A DNA stretch of 64,000 nt from Paenibacillus algorifonticola (lineage in GTDB: Bacteria > Bacillota > Bacilli > Paenibacillales > Paenibacillaceae). Numbering within the stretch: position 1 is the first letter of the stretch; the number at the start of each line of letters is the position of its first letter. A program made the position numbers and the translations under genes. This document shows positions 27,938-36,661 of this stretch, piece by piece. A model generated the notes under the pieces. It saw nothing but the letters and a program-made list of their open reading frames with translations. It was not told the origin of the DNA and searched no databases. Location of the stretch: NCBI RefSeq assembly GCF_000971975.1, contig NZ_LAQO01000001.1, forward strand, positions 539,836-603,835, read 5' to 3'.

Positions 27938-29113
27938 ATGTTGAATAAACCTACGATTTTTGAGGAAATCGATCGTCATAGCGAGGGATTCAAGGCGATT
28001 TCCCGTTCGATTTTTGCAAATCCGGAGCTGGGGCATGAGGAATTTAAAGCATCGGCAGCACTATGCGAGGAGCTTGCTCGTCAAGGCTTTAGCGTTGAGC
28101 GGGGCACGCTTGGGCTGGCTACCGCTTTCGTAGCCACCTATGATACGGGCAAGCCCGGCCCCGTCGCCGCTTTTCTCTGCGAATACGATGCCTTGCCAGA
28201 AATCGGCCATGCCTGCGGCCATCACCTCATCTGCATGATGAGCATAGGAGCCGCAGTCGGCTTGAAATCGGTTTTAGAAGCGGGAAGCATTCGAGTATAC
28301 GGTACGCCTGCGGAGGAAACGAGGGGCGCCAAGGTGCCAATGGCAGAAGCTGGCTTGTTTGATGATTGCGATTTCGCCCTGATGGCGCATCCTTATCATA
28401 CGTTTGAAAAATCCGGCGAATCGCTGGCGATGGACGCCGTACAGTTCGAATTTACGGGCGCAGCCGCTCATGCGGCAGCAAGCCCTTATGAGGGCATTAA
28501 TGCGCTCGATGCCGTCATCCAGCTGTTCAACAGCGTCAATGCATTGCGTCAGCAGACCCGCAGCGATACGCGCATTCACGGCATTATCGACAATGGGGGC
28601 AAGGCGCCCAACATTATACCTGACTATGCCTCTGCGAAATTTTATATTCGCTCGGCTTCGCGCACGTATACGAACGAGCTGACGGCGAAGGTGCTTCGCT
28701 GCGCCGAAGGAGCCGCCCTGCAAACGGGCTGCGAGCTGCGCACGAACAATTATGAGCTGTCGTACGATGAGCTGAGGACGAATGAGGCGCTGTCGGAACA
28801 GTTTTCCGCGAACCTGCTTGCCTCCGGCGTTCAGCCGGAAGAAATTCAAATCGGCAAGGACCATGGCTCGGTCGATCTCGGCAATGTTTCCACGCACTGC
28901 CCAGCTATTCATCCGTATGTGAAAATTGTCGAGGAGCGCCTGCTGCTGCATACGGAAGGGTTTCGTGATGCAGCCATTACAGAACGAGCGCTGGAGCGTA
29001 TGATCTTCGGGGCTAAAATGCTCGCTGCCACTGCTGCGGATGTATACAATGATCCAGCGTTGCTCGCGCGGATTAGAGCGGAGTTCGAGCAGCAGACGCT
29101 AAATTTACAATAA
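27938..29113 (+). CDS. M20 family metallopeptidase (AbgB-like amidohydrolase)
   Basis: A zinc-dependent amidohydrolase of 391 residues. The metal-site motif CEYDALPEIGHACGHH and VYGTPAEETRGAK are those of the M20D group, which cleaves N-acyl amino acids or p-aminobenzoyl-glutamate. A dimerisation domain lies in AVQFEFTGAAAHAAASPYEGINALDA. The start is ATG 27938 with AAAGGA 9 nt upstream; ATG 27929 is too close to it. It stands alone and the natural substrate is unknown. Confidence 0.9.
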   Translation: MLNKPTIFEEIDRHSEGFKAISRSIFANPELGHEEFKASAALCEELARQGFSVERGTLGLATAFVATYDTGKPGPVAAFLCEYDALPEIGHACGHHLICMMSIGAAVGLKSVLEAGSIRVYGTPAEETRGAKVPMAEAGLFDDCDFALMAHPYHTFEKSGESLAMDAVQFEFTGAAAHAAASPYEGINALDAVIQLFNSVNALRQQTRSDTRIHGIIDNGGKAPNIIPDYASAKFYIRSASRTYTNELTAKVLRCAEGAALQTGCELRTNNYELSYDELRTNEALSEQFSANLLASGVQPEEIQIGKDHGSVDLGNVSTHCPAIHPYVKIVEERLLLHTEGFRDAAITERALERMIFGAKMLAATAADVYNDPALLARIRAEFEQQTLNLQ

Positions 29114-29330
29114 AATTTAATGATTTTATAACATATTCGGATTCATCAATCTGAGACTTGTAATCCTCTTCGGTCTGCTCATCTACTACTTGGTCAGCTT
29201 GGCTAGAGCCTACAAAAATTAAGTGCCTTCTTCATTTTATTACAGAGCCAAAACAGGACAGCTGCTCAGCATTGACTCCTTCCAAATGAGTATTTATAAT
29301 GGAGCCATCTAACCTCAAGGAGAGATTTGT

Positions 29331-29513
29331 TGTTCTTAACCTACTAACCTTATACCTGGTTGCGAGGAGCCTCTATTCATAGTCGGTTTGACTGTGTGAT
29401 TGGGGTTAGCTTTCTGCACCATAGAACTGGTTAAGAACAGCGGAGCTCTTTTGAAGCTTGGGGATAGTGTACCCTTGTACGCCAAGATCCGTGCTGATTT
29501 CAGCACGTTTTTT
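29331..29513 (+). ncRNA. Candidate structured RNA ending in an intrinsic terminator
   Basis: No protein is evident between 29114 and 29683. This stretch carries a perfect 11-bp inverted repeat (TGTTCTTAACC at 29331-29341 and its complement at 29429-29439) enclosing a nested CTAACC/GGTTAG stem (29344-29349 and 29404-29409). A GC-containing hairpin near 29457-29486 (CTTGG/CCAAG) and a perfect terminator (CGTGCTGA/TCAGCACG plus T6, 29490-29513) follow. The layout suits a small RNA, a leader attenuator, or the non-coding end of an insertion element such as an IS110-type bridge RNA region. Which of these is not decided by the sequence alone. Confidence 0.45.
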
Positions 29514-29548
29514 ATTTAGCGTATCTGGGGTCGGACTATAACATGAAG

Positions 29549-29583
29549 CGGCAAATGAACTCAGGTTCATTTGTCGTTTTTTT
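29549..29583 (+). terminator. Second intrinsic terminator
   Basis: CGGCAAATGAAC and GTTCATTTGTCG form a 12-bp stem with a TCAG loop, followed by T7. It lies 36 bp after the first terminator. After it comes AAAGGAGTGAG and ATG GGC TAA (29610-29618), a ribosome site in front of a two-codon frame, which looks like the scar of a lost gene. Confidence 0.85.
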
Positions 29584-29683
29584 GTTGCCATTAAAAAGGA
29601 GTGAGGAATATGGGCTAAACAATCAGTAAATGCCTCGCTATTATATTTGTTAAATTGACTAAAAAGGAATGGTGAATGACTTT

Positions 29684-30184
29684 ATGAAACTAGAAACCGA
29701 TCGGCTTATTATACAAACCGTTGATCTCCCCCTCCTTGAAGCAGCATCTCGTCGGGATGCATTGGCGATAGAAGCCCTGGGTTTCAAGACGAACGGTGAA
29801 TGGCCAGCCCCAGACTTTTTCGAAGCTATCCCCTACTTCCGTGAGCTCTTGATTCGAAATAATGGAACAAGAGGCTTTGATTCCTGGATTATTGTCGCGA
29901 AGGATACGCGGGAGATCGTTGGAGGCATTGGTTTTCTGGGCAATCCCGGTCCGGACGGCATAATCGAAATTGGTTTTGCTACAAATGAAAGTCAGCGCCG
30001 CAAAGGTTATTGCTCCGAGGCCGCATTCGCACTTCTAAATTGGGCCTTGGAGCAGGAGGAGGTTCGGCGTATCGTCGCCAGATGTGAGTCCGACAACATC
30101 GAGTCTGCTGGTGTGTTAGCTAAATTAGCATTCGAATTGGTTCAGAAGGATTCGCAATATCATTATTGGAAATATGCACCTTAA
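29684..30184 (+). CDS. GNAT family N-acetyltransferase, RimJ/RimL-like
   Basis: A 166-residue acetyltransferase. The opening MKLETDRLIIQTVD is typical of the RimJ/RimL group. The acetyl-CoA loop lies in IGFATNESQRRKGYCSEA, followed by ALLNWALEQEEVRRIVARCESDNIES and the closing GVLAKLAFELVQKD. ATG 29684 is preferred, with GGTGA at 8 nt; ATG 29669 sits against AAAGGA. Such proteins acetylate protein N-termini or small amines; the substrate is unknown. Confidence 0.88.
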   Translation: MKLETDRLIIQTVDLPLLEAASRRDALAIEALGFKTNGEWPAPDFFEAIPYFRELLIRNNGTRGFDSWIIVAKDTREIVGGIGFLGNPGPDGIIEIGFATNESQRRKGYCSEAAFALLNWALEQEEVRRIVARCESDNIESAGVLAKLAFELVQKDSQYHYWKYAP

Positions 30185-30346
30185 GCTTTGCTGGATTAAC
30201 TTGAAAGTCTAATGGCCCGCTTCGATAGTCGGTCGGAATCCTGAACTGAACGTCAACAAGTAAGGACACCGATCGACACAGCGGCCTCCAGATCGCTCAC
30301 AGTATCGCCCATTTAGGTACATTTTCATCTACGATGTAAAATAAAC

Positions 30347-30378
30347 TTGACTTAATGTATATTTTTATATACATTAAG
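30347..30378 (+). promoter_or_regulatory. Promoter with palindromic operator in the spacer
   Basis: TTGACT (30347-30352), 17 bp, then TACATT (30370-30375) make a sigma-A-like promoter. A perfect 12-bp inverted repeat (CTTAATGTATAT at 30351-30362, complement at 30367-30378) covers the spacer and -10. The downstream XRE regulator is the obvious candidate to bind it. Confidence 0.6.
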
Positions 30379-30426
30379 TATATCAAACTTAACTTAATAA
30401 AAATGAACCGACAGGGGATGTTAGGC

Positions 30427-30873
30427 ATGACCTATCAAGAAAAGAAGAGCATCGTATCGTTAATCAGCACCATTCTCATTTTCGCCTCTTATTGCTCGTA
30501 CAAGTACTTACAGTATCCGGTGGAGGGGCTGCAGACGATGGAATCGTTCCGTTATTGGGGCTCCTTCATTCTCGTCCTGACTGTGGTTTCAATCGTCGCG
30601 CACATCGTGATCAGCATCATTTTCAACATCTTCTTTCGGGTAACAACCGGAGAAAAAGAACCCACATTCGCAGATGAGCTGGATAAACTCATTGACTTGA
30701 AAGCAAACCGCATTTCTTTCTTCATATTTATCCTCGGCTTTCTTCTCGCCATGGGATCGCTGGCCATTAATCAGCCAACGCAGGCGATGTTCGTAATCCT
30801 GATCGCCTCGGGCTTCATTTCCGACGTTATCGGCTCCGCAACTAAAATTTATCACTATCGGAAAGGAGTTTAA
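30427..30873 (+). CDS. Membrane protein of unknown function, XRE-linked
   Basis: About 148 residues with four predicted membrane segments in pairs: [39 protein letters not shown], a hydrophilic loop rich in charged residues ([20 protein letters not shown]), then [17 protein letters not shown] and [20 protein letters not shown] 30427 is chosen for AGGGG spacing; ATG 30418 and 30403 are possible. It is translationally linked to an XRE regulator 1 nt downstream, a two-gene unit often seen in Bacillota. I do not recognise a function. Confidence 0.75.
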   Translation: MTYQEKKSIVSLISTILIFASYCSYKYLQYPVEGLQTMESFRYWGSFILVLTVVSIVAHIVISIIFNIFFRVTTGEKEPTFADELDKLIDLKANRISFFIFILGFLLAMGSLAINQPTQAMFVILIASGFISDVIGSATKIYHYRKGV

Positions 30874-30874
30874 A

Positions 30875-31099
30875 ATGGGTAAAAATCTTGTCGGCAACCA
30901 TATCCGAAAATTACGCTTCAACCATGATGAAATGACACAGCAGCAATTGGCTGACAAGGTGGGCGTAACCAGGCAAACCATCGTCGCTCTTGAAAAGGGT
31001 AATTACTCCCCGTCTCTGGAGCTGGCTTTTCGCATAGCCCTTGCCTTCAATTTGCCTTTGCAAGAGGTATTCTTTTACGGGAATGATACCAACCAGTAA
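30875..31099 (+). CDS. XRE family transcriptional regulator (small, YgzD-like)
   Basis: A 74-residue DNA-binding protein consisting almost entirely of one Cro/CI-type helix-turn-helix domain ([36 protein letters not shown]). The RBS AAAGGAG lies inside the end of the membrane protein gene. It probably represses its own two-gene operon through the palindrome at 30351-30378. Confidence 0.9.
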   Translation: MGKNLVGNHIRKLRFNHDEMTQQQLADKVGVTRQTIVALEKGNYSPSLELAFRIALAFNLPLQEVFFYGNDTNQ

Positions 31100-31117
31100 G
31101 ATCATGGAGGAAACAAG

Positions 31118-31192
31118 ATGAATTCAGCCAATAAAGCATCAAAAGATGCGGGTGTGCTATTTATCTGGCGGCGCTTGCTTCACTCCCTCTAA
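31118..31192 (+). pseudogene. 24-codon frame with strong RBS, probable gene remnant
   Basis: ATG 31118 is preceded by ATGGAGGAAAC at good spacing, and the frame encodes MNSANKASKDAGVLFIWRRL plus four residues before TAA. The spacing from the XRE gene suggests it was the third gene of that operon, now cut short. A functional small peptide cannot be excluded. Confidence 0.35.
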
Positions 31193-31218
31193 AAAAACGA
31201 TAGCTTTTAATTGCGCGC

Positions 31219-31263
31219 CAAAAAGGCCGGTAGCTGCTCGCAAGAGTGAGCATACCGGCCTTC
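31219..31263. terminator. Bidirectional terminator between convergent genes
   Basis: AAGGCCGGTA and TACCGGCCTT pair, with an inner TGCTC/GAGCA hairpin. It separates the XRE operon from the minus-strand dehydrogenase gene. Confidence 0.75.
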
Positions 31264-31301
31264 CTTAGGAAAAGCGAGCTGTTCTGGCAGAAAACAAATA
31301 A

Positions 31302-32270
31302 CTATTTCAGCTCCGGAATCACATATTGCGGCTCGCGGCCATACAAGCCGTCCACCAGATTGCGGGCAGCAAGCATTGCCATATTGAATCTCGTCTGATG
31401 GGTAGCCGAGCCAATATGCGGCAGCAGCACCGCATTGTCGAGCTGGAGCAGCGGATTGTCCGGCGTAACCGGCTCTTTTTCAAAAACATCCAGTCCTGCG
31501 CCGCGTATCGTTCCGCTTCGCAGTGCCTGGGCGAGTGCCGCCTCATCAACCGTCTCCCCGCGTGAGCAGTTAATAAAGATGGCACTGCGCTTCATCATTG
31601 CAAACTGCTCCTTGCCGATCATATGCTTCGTTTCCGGTGTCAGCGGTGTCATCAGCACGATAAAATCGGATTCGCGCAGCAGATTTTCAAGCGGGCTGTA
31701 TTGCACGCCATGCTGCTGCTCGATTTCCGGCTTTCGGGAACGATTATAATAAGAAACTTCCATATCGAAGCCGTATTTTGCACGTCTGGCAATGGTTTCG
31801 CCAATGCGGCCCATGCCAATGATGCCAAGCTTGGCGTGATGGACATCAATGCCGAACAAAGACGTACCGATACCGCGCTTCCATTCGCCTGCGCGAACGA
31901 GCTTGTCAAGCTCCGCCACCCGGCGTGCCGCAGCCAGCATGAGCGCCATCGTCAAATCTGCCACCGTATCGTCGAGCACGTAGGGCGTATGCGTACCGAT
32001 AATGCCGCGCTTCTTCATCGCATCCAGATCATTATGGTTGTAGCCAACGGAAATGTTGCTGACTACTTTCAGTTTCGGAGCCGCCGACAGCAGCCGCTCG
32101 CTGATCGCATTGCCCGCAGCAAGCAGCCCTTCCACTTCGCTAATTTCTTCCGCCAGCTGCGCGCCGGTAATCGCCTGCTCGCCCTCCCACATTCGGCAAT
32201 CGCAATGCTCATCGAGGTAGCTTTTCACCTCTTGGGGTATTTTGCTCGAAATAAATACTTTTGGTTTCAT
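31302..32270 (-). CDS. D-2-hydroxyacid dehydrogenase (glyoxylate/2-ketogluconate reductase type)
   Basis: A 322-residue NAD(P)H-dependent reductase of 2-keto acids. The dinucleotide loop is [17 protein letters not shown], and the catalytic Arg, Glu and His lie in [21 protein letters not shown] and [12 protein letters not shown] 32270 has GGAGG at 8 nt. It is divergent from an AraC regulator whose start lies about 135 bp away, so it is probably the regulated target. The exact substrate (glyoxylate, hydroxypyruvate or 2-ketogluconate) is not distinguishable. Confidence 0.92.
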   Translation of the reverse strand: MKPKVFISSKIPQEVKSYLDEHCDCRMWEGEQAITGAQLAEEISEVEGLLAAGNAISERLLSAAPKLKVVSNISVGYNHNDLDAMKKRGIIGTHTPYVLDDTVADLTMALMLAAARRVAELDKLVRAGEWKRGIGTSLFGIDVHHAKLGIIGMGRIGETIARRAKYGFDMEVSYYNRSRKPEIEQQHGVQYSPLENLLRESDFIVLMTPLTPETKHMIGKEQFAMMKRSAIFINCSRGETVDEAALAQALRSGTIRGAGLDVFEKEPVTPDNPLLQLDNAVLLPHIGSATHQTRFNMAMLAARNLVDGLYGREPQYVIPELK

Positions 32271-32406
32271 GTTATAATCCTCCATTTCCAGATTTCATCA
32301 TGTTCCTGCTTTCCTGCTCTTGCCTTTCAGACCTATCCCCTCTACAATAAATCATATTGCCTCCGGTTCCAACAATCGATATTCGTTCCCTGAAGGAGGA
32401 GCAGCC

Positions 32407-33273
32407 TTGGAAGCCATTAACGAGCAGGTTCCCTACGAGAACCCGTTGCTTTCTATCCGAATTTTTCGAACACAACGCTCGACCAGCGAATTGATCAAAT
32501 GGCATTATCACAAACAGCTGGAGCTCATCTATATTATAAAAGGCAGCCTCAAAATCGATATTGAGGACGACAGCTTTGATCTTGAAAGCGGAGACATTGT
32601 TGTGCTCGGCTCAAGCCAGCTGCATCGCGACCGTAATGTTGGCAAGCTGGACTATATTGTGCTGCAATTTAATCTCGAGGATTTTTTCGACAACAGCACC
32701 ATTCCATATATCCGCTATTTTTCTGAGACAGAAAATCCGCTGAGCCGAGCCAATTATATTTTTCGTGAAAATCAAGCCATCCGGCAGCAGGCAAGCCAGG
32801 CCATTACTGAGCTGCTGCATGAAGCAACCCACAAGGAAACCGGCTATGAAATCGCCGTCAGCATCCAGATCAAGCAGCTGCTGCTGCTTTTGCTGCGTGG
32901 CGACAGCCAGCGCATCCTTGCCAGGCAGGATGATTTCGACCATATACGACTCAAGCCTGTCCTTGACTTTGTCGAGAACAATTTGGGCGAGCGCATCCAG
33001 GTGGAGGACATGTGCCGAATTGTGAATATGAGCTACTATTATTTCGTTAAGTTTTTCAAAAAAACGATCGGCCTTTCCTTTACCGAATACGTCAATTACC
33101 GCAAAATCAAATGGGCGGAGCGTATTTTGCTCACGAAGGACTTAAGCATTGCCGACGTAGGCGAGCGAATTGGCATGCCGAATATGGCCCATTTCTATAA
33201 AACCTTCAAAAAATACAACGACTGCTCCCCCAAGCAGTTCCAGCGCAAAATGCTGGAATGGGACCGGAGCTAA
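32407..33273 (+). CDS. AraC family transcriptional regulator
   Basis: A 288-residue activator. A cupin domain (KWHYHKQLELIYIIKGSLKIDIED, SGDIVVLGSSQLHRD) is followed by a C-terminal double helix-turn-helix (IQVEDMCRIVNMSYYYFVKFFK and SIADVGERIGMPNMAHFYKTFK). TTG 32407 is chosen because AAGGAGGA lies 6 nt upstream; the longer frame to 32320 runs through the divergent promoter region. It probably controls the divergent 2-hydroxyacid dehydrogenase. Confidence 0.88.
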   Translation: MEAINEQVPYENPLLSIRIFRTQRSTSELIKWHYHKQLELIYIIKGSLKIDIEDDSFDLESGDIVVLGSSQLHRDRNVGKLDYIVLQFNLEDFFDNSTIPYIRYFSETENPLSRANYIFRENQAIRQQASQAITELLHEATHKETGYEIAVSIQIKQLLLLLLRGDSQRILARQDDFDHIRLKPVLDFVENNLGERIQVEDMCRIVNMSYYYFVKFFKKTIGLSFTEYVNYRKIKWAERILLTKDLSIADVGERIGMPNMAHFYKTFKKYNDCSPKQFQRKMLEWDRS

Positions 33274-33424
33274 TAGCTTCTCTGATATGCGGGTTCCCAG
33301 ATTTTAGTCTTCAGCTCTTCGTCTTTTGCTTTTTGCTTTTTGTTTTTTGTTTTTTGCTCTTCCTGCTCTACTGACTTTGCTTTTTTTATTGATTTTTAGG
33401 GAGAGCGAGGTGAGGTGGGGCTGT

Positions 33425-33575
33425 GTGGAGTGGAGTGAAAGGTTTGAGCTGGAGAAGCGAAGCGTTCGCTTTTGCTGCCCAATTTCTACAATGCGGGGCA
33501 TTGTTCAGAGAAATCCAACAGCAATGGCGATCGTAGGCCAAACCTTTCACGCAGCGAAGCGCAGCCCTTCCTCAC
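33425..33575. repeat. Hairpin repeat element, copy A (downstream of phoP)
   Basis: Non-coding. Its ends are inverted (GAAAGGTTT at 33437-33445, complement at 33540-33548). It shares GTTCGCTTTTG, ATTGTTCAG, CAATGGCGATCG and CGCAGCGAAGC, in that order, with the reverse complement of copy B at 36262-36420. The preceding 33304-33400 is pyrimidine-rich low-complexity DNA. Confidence 0.7.
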
Positions 33576-33607
33576 CGAGCCGCCGCACGCCCCCCTAATT
33601 GACGATG

Positions 33608-33653
33608 AAAAAAGCTTGTCCACCTTAACCTTTAGGTGTGACAAGCTTTTTGT
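33608..33653 (-). terminator. Terminator overlapping the phoP stop codon
   Basis: On the minus strand, AAAAAGCTTGTC with ACCT pairs with AGGT and GACAAGCTTTTTT. The left arm encodes the last residues of PhoP, so the stop codon lies in the loop. Confidence 0.75.
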
Positions 33654-34350
33654 GCATAACGAGCTTATAGCCGACGCCGCGAATCGATTCGATTTGCACC
33701 GACTGCTGACCGAGCTCCAGCTTTTTGCGAAGCGAGCTGACATGCACATCTACGGTACGTTGACCGCCAATGTAGTCGAAGCCCCACACGACATTCATCA
33801 GATCATCGCGCGTAATAACCATGCCTGGCCTCTGTACAAGGTACAGCAGCACTTCAAATTCCTTCGGACGCAGCGGGATCGATTCTCCATCCAGCACTAC
33901 CTCATATTTATCCGGATAGATCGACAGCTCGCCCGCTGTAATGATCTTCTCCGTCGTTTCAGGCATCATGTTGTCGTCCTGAAGCTGAGTCCGGCGCAGC
34001 ACCGCAGATACGCGCGCCAGAAGTTCGGCAACGCCGAACGGCTTAGTAATGTAATCATCCGCTCCATGCTTCAAGCCTTGCACGACCTCTTCCTCAGCAT
34101 TGCGGGCTGTCAAAATAATGACCGGCGTCCGCAGGCCATTTTGACGAAGGCGATTTAAAATGTCGAAGCCGTTCATTCCCGGCAGCATAATATCCAAAAT
34201 AATGAGATCAAAGCTGCGCTGCAGCGCAGTTTGCAAACCTTCTCCACCATGATCGGCGACCGTAATTTCGTAGCCTTCCTGCGTCAAATTGTATGACAGA
34301 AGCCTAGCGAGTGTCGGTTCGTCTTCAATGACAAGCACTTTATGCGACAT
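33625..34350 (-). CDS. phoP: Response regulator PhoP (OmpR class)
   Basis: DNA-binding response regulator for phosphate starvation, 241 residues. The receiver domain has the acidic pair in VIEDEPT, the phospho-Asp in LIILDIMLPG and the lysine in DYITKPFG. The winged-helix domain ends in GQRTVDVHVSSLRKKL and VRGVGYK-type sequence (RGVGYKLVM). ATG 34350 has GGAGG upstream. It lies 91 bp after phoR, downstream of its kinase, the reverse of the usual phoP-phoR order. Assignment to Pho rests on similarity and on the Pho box in this window. Confidence 0.85.
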   Translation of the reverse strand: MSHKVLVIEDEPTLARLLSYNLTQEGYEITVADHGGEGLQTALQRSFDLIILDIMLPGMNGFDILNRLRQNGLRTPVIILTARNAEEEVVQGLKHGADDYITKPFGVAELLARVSAVLRRTQLQDDNMMPETTEKIITAGELSIYPDKYEVVLDGESIPLRPKEFEVLLYLVQRPGMVITRDDLMNVVWGFDYIGGQRTVDVHVSSLRKKLELGQQSVQIESIRGVGYKLVMHKKLVTPKG

Positions 34351-34441
34351 GGTAACCTCCAGCATTATTGCATTTATTCAACCTTATTCTAACATGAATT
34401 TATATAGAAGTGGTAAACCTTTTGCGCCAAGCTTGAAACAT

Positions 34442-36226
34442 CTACTGCTGAAGCACGGGCAGCTCAATAATAAAGGTCGTTCCACGGCCCACCTCGCTCG
34501 TTACCGAAATCGTACCTTTGTGCAGCTCAATCAAATGCTTGACGATCGACAAGCCAAGCCCCGTGCCGCCTGAACTGCGCGAACGCGCCTTGTCCACCCG
34601 GTAGAAGCGCTCGAAGATGCGCGGCAAATCCTTCTTCGGAATGCCGATTCCCGTGTCGCTGATACGTATGCGGATATGGTCCTCGTTTATGCCTTCCATC
34701 TTCACTGTCACCCGTCCGCCCTCTGGCGTATAGTTAATGCCATTCGAAAGCAAATTCATCACAATTTGCCGCAGCCGATCCTCGTCCGCTTCCATATATA
34801 AGCCTGCTTCCAGGTCCATTTTCAGCTCAATCACTTTGCGCGAGGCCTCCGCCTCCAGCAGCTTGAGCGTTTTATCCATAAACACATCCATATTGACCGG
34901 TGAAAAATAAAGCGGAACACGCCGCGACTCGATTTTTGACAGCTCCAGTATATCCCCGATCAACCGATTTAACCGATCGCTCTCATCAAAAATAATTTGC
35001 AGAAACGAACGCGAAGTTTCCGCATCATTGACAGCTCCCGCGATCAGCGTCTCTGCGAAGCCTTTAATCGCCGTAATTGGCGTTTTCAGCTCATGCGATA
35101 CATTCGCGACGAACTCGCTGCGCATCCGCTCCAGACGGCGAATGGCTGTCACATCCTGAAGCACAAGCAGCATGCCCTCATACTCTTCTCCCTCTTGCTC
35201 AATCGGCACCAGATTCAGCTCCAGCAGCCGCTCCTCGGGAAAATAAAAAGTAACCTCCTCGCGAATATGCTCGCGCGTCTCCAGCCCCTCCTGAATCATT
35301 TGGGCTAGTTCAAATTGCTGTTTGCCTTCGGCGTAATGGCGCCCAACCAGCTCGCGCGCCGAGAAACCGAGCAATTCCTCTGCATGCCTGTTCATCAGCA
35401 CAAAACGGCCGGTACGATCAATCATGACAACACCGTTGATCATGTTGTCCAGCACGCTTTCCAGCTGGCTCTCATTTTGGCGGATTTGCGTCATTTGCAC
35501 CTGAAGGCTATCCGCCATGGCGTTAATCGCATTGCCAAGCTCGCCAATCTCATCCTGCTTGGCTACAACAACGCGCGCCTGATAATCCATATTTTTAATC
35601 CGCTTCGCGACGCTTGTAATTTGCTCAAGCGGCCGCGTCAGGCTGAGCGCAATTCGGTAGCTGACAAAGGCAGCAACCAAAAACAGCAGCAGCAGCCCGC
35701 CGCCAATAACCGTCCATACGTTGCGGACGCTCTGCTCTACTTCACTCAGGCTCATGGCCAATCGGATGACATTAGAGTTCGGATTGCTGTTATCCGTCAA
35801 TATCGCCACATACAGCAGGTTCTGATGCAGCGTATCGCTTTCCCTGATCGTGCGGCCAACGCCGTCCTCGCGCGCTTCGGCTACCTCCGAGCGGCTGTTG
35901 TGATTGTCCATCGTGGACACTTCATGATCCGAGTCTCCCAGCACGACGCCTTCTCCGGAAATAAACGTAACCCGGGCGCCAGTGAAGCCTTTAAGGCTTA
36001 TTGCTTCCTCGGTAAAATAAGGCTCCACCTCGCTGAGCGTGCCCTGCTTCCACTGCATTTTCGCCAAAATAATATGCATTTCCCGAACCATATTGTCTTC
36101 CAACGCACTAATATGATTTTGCTTAAACGTATTTGCCATAATAAGTCCGGCCGCCGTAACGGATAAAGCAATCATCATAATCATAATAATCGTCAGCCGA
36201 TTTCGAAAGCTGTTCACGCCAACCAC
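34442..36226 (-). CDS. phoR: Sensor histidine kinase PhoR
   Basis: A 594-residue membrane kinase. TM1 lies near residues 9-30, a sensor domain near 31-175 and TM2 near 178-200. HAMP (SLTRPLEQITSVAKRIKNMDY), PAS (VLDNMINGVVMIDRTG), HisKA with the phospho-His in NVSHELKTPITAIKGF, and HATPase with N box NLLSNGINYTPEG, DTGIGIP and GTGLGLSIV follow. The architecture matches PhoR of Bacillus. It is the first gene of the pair and is preceded by the hairpin repeat copy B. Confidence 0.87.
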   Translation of the reverse strand: MVGVNSFRNRLTIIMIMMIALSVTAAGLIMANTFKQNHISALEDNMVREMHIILAKMQWKQGTLSEVEPYFTEEAISLKGFTGARVTFISGEGVVLGDSDHEVSTMDNHNSRSEVAEAREDGVGRTIRESDTLHQNLLYVAILTDNSNPNSNVIRLAMSLSEVEQSVRNVWTVIGGGLLLLFLVAAFVSYRIALSLTRPLEQITSVAKRIKNMDYQARVVVAKQDEIGELGNAINAMADSLQVQMTQIRQNESQLESVLDNMINGVVMIDRTGRFVLMNRHAEELLGFSARELVGRHYAEGKQQFELAQMIQEGLETREHIREEVTFYFPEERLLELNLVPIEQEGEEYEGMLLVLQDVTAIRRLERMRSEFVANVSHELKTPITAIKGFAETLIAGAVNDAETSRSFLQIIFDESDRLNRLIGDILELSKIESRRVPLYFSPVNMDVFMDKTLKLLEAEASRKVIELKMDLEAGLYMEADEDRLRQIVMNLLSNGINYTPEGGRVTVKMEGINEDHIRIRISDTGIGIPKKDLPRIFERFYRVDKARSRSSGGTGLGLSIVKHLIELHKGTISVTSEVGRGTTFIIELPVLQQ

Positions 36227-36261
36227 TCCTCGTGTTCATTGCCACTCGTTTATTAGATTAA

Positions 36262-36420
36262 AGGTGGAACAGGTGCTTCGCTGCGCGAAAGGTTGGTCTT
36301 CCGATCGCCATTGGTGTTGATTTTCCTGAACAATAAATACTCTATCGGAAGAAAATCAACACCAAAAGCGAACACTCCGTTTCTCCAGACCAACCTTTCA
36401 CTCCGCTCGCACCGTCCACC
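36262..36420. repeat. Hairpin repeat element, copy B (upstream of phoR)
   Basis: Non-coding. It has two nested perfect inverted repeats: GAAAGGTTGGTCT (36287-36299) with its complement at 36387-36399, and GGTGTTGATTTTC (36313-36325) with its complement at 36351-36363. It is an inverted, diverged copy of the element at 33425-33575, so the two bracket phoR-phoP. Confidence 0.75.
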
Positions 36421-36497
36421 TGATTTCTAAAAAAACCTCGTCCATCCCTGAACATCTTATCATACAGGTATAGAAAAATGGCACCTGCATTTTTCAT

Positions 36498-36558
36498 AAA
36501 AAAATCCCCATAAGGATGCAGCGGACAGCTTATCTTTACAGATAAGTCTGCCCGCCGC
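36498..36558 (-). terminator. Terminator after the DUF5695 gene
   Basis: On the minus strand, GCGGCGGGCAG and CTGTCCGCTGC pair with wobbles, with an inner CTTATC/GATAAG hairpin; T7 follows. It lies about 100 bp after the gene end. Confidence 0.65.
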
Positions 36559-36661
36559 AAGCCCTAAGAGGATTATGCCCCGCTTTTCAGCCTAGGCAAT
36601 GGCTATTCTAAAGCAAATATATTATTATTGTAAATTTGCTTCACAAAGCCTTTCCATACAT

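Noticed and set aside
28274..28951. 225-codon minus-strand frame opposite the M20 peptidase gene
   Set aside because: Antisense shadow; the M20 metal-binding motifs are on the plus strand.
29406..29591. 61-codon minus-strand frame in the structured RNA region
   Set aside because: It reads through both terminator hairpins in reverse and has no RBS; the nucleic-acid structure explains the region better.
35315..36166. 283-codon plus-strand frame opposite phoR
   Set aside because: Histidine- and arginine-rich antisense frame with no RBS; phoR is well supported.
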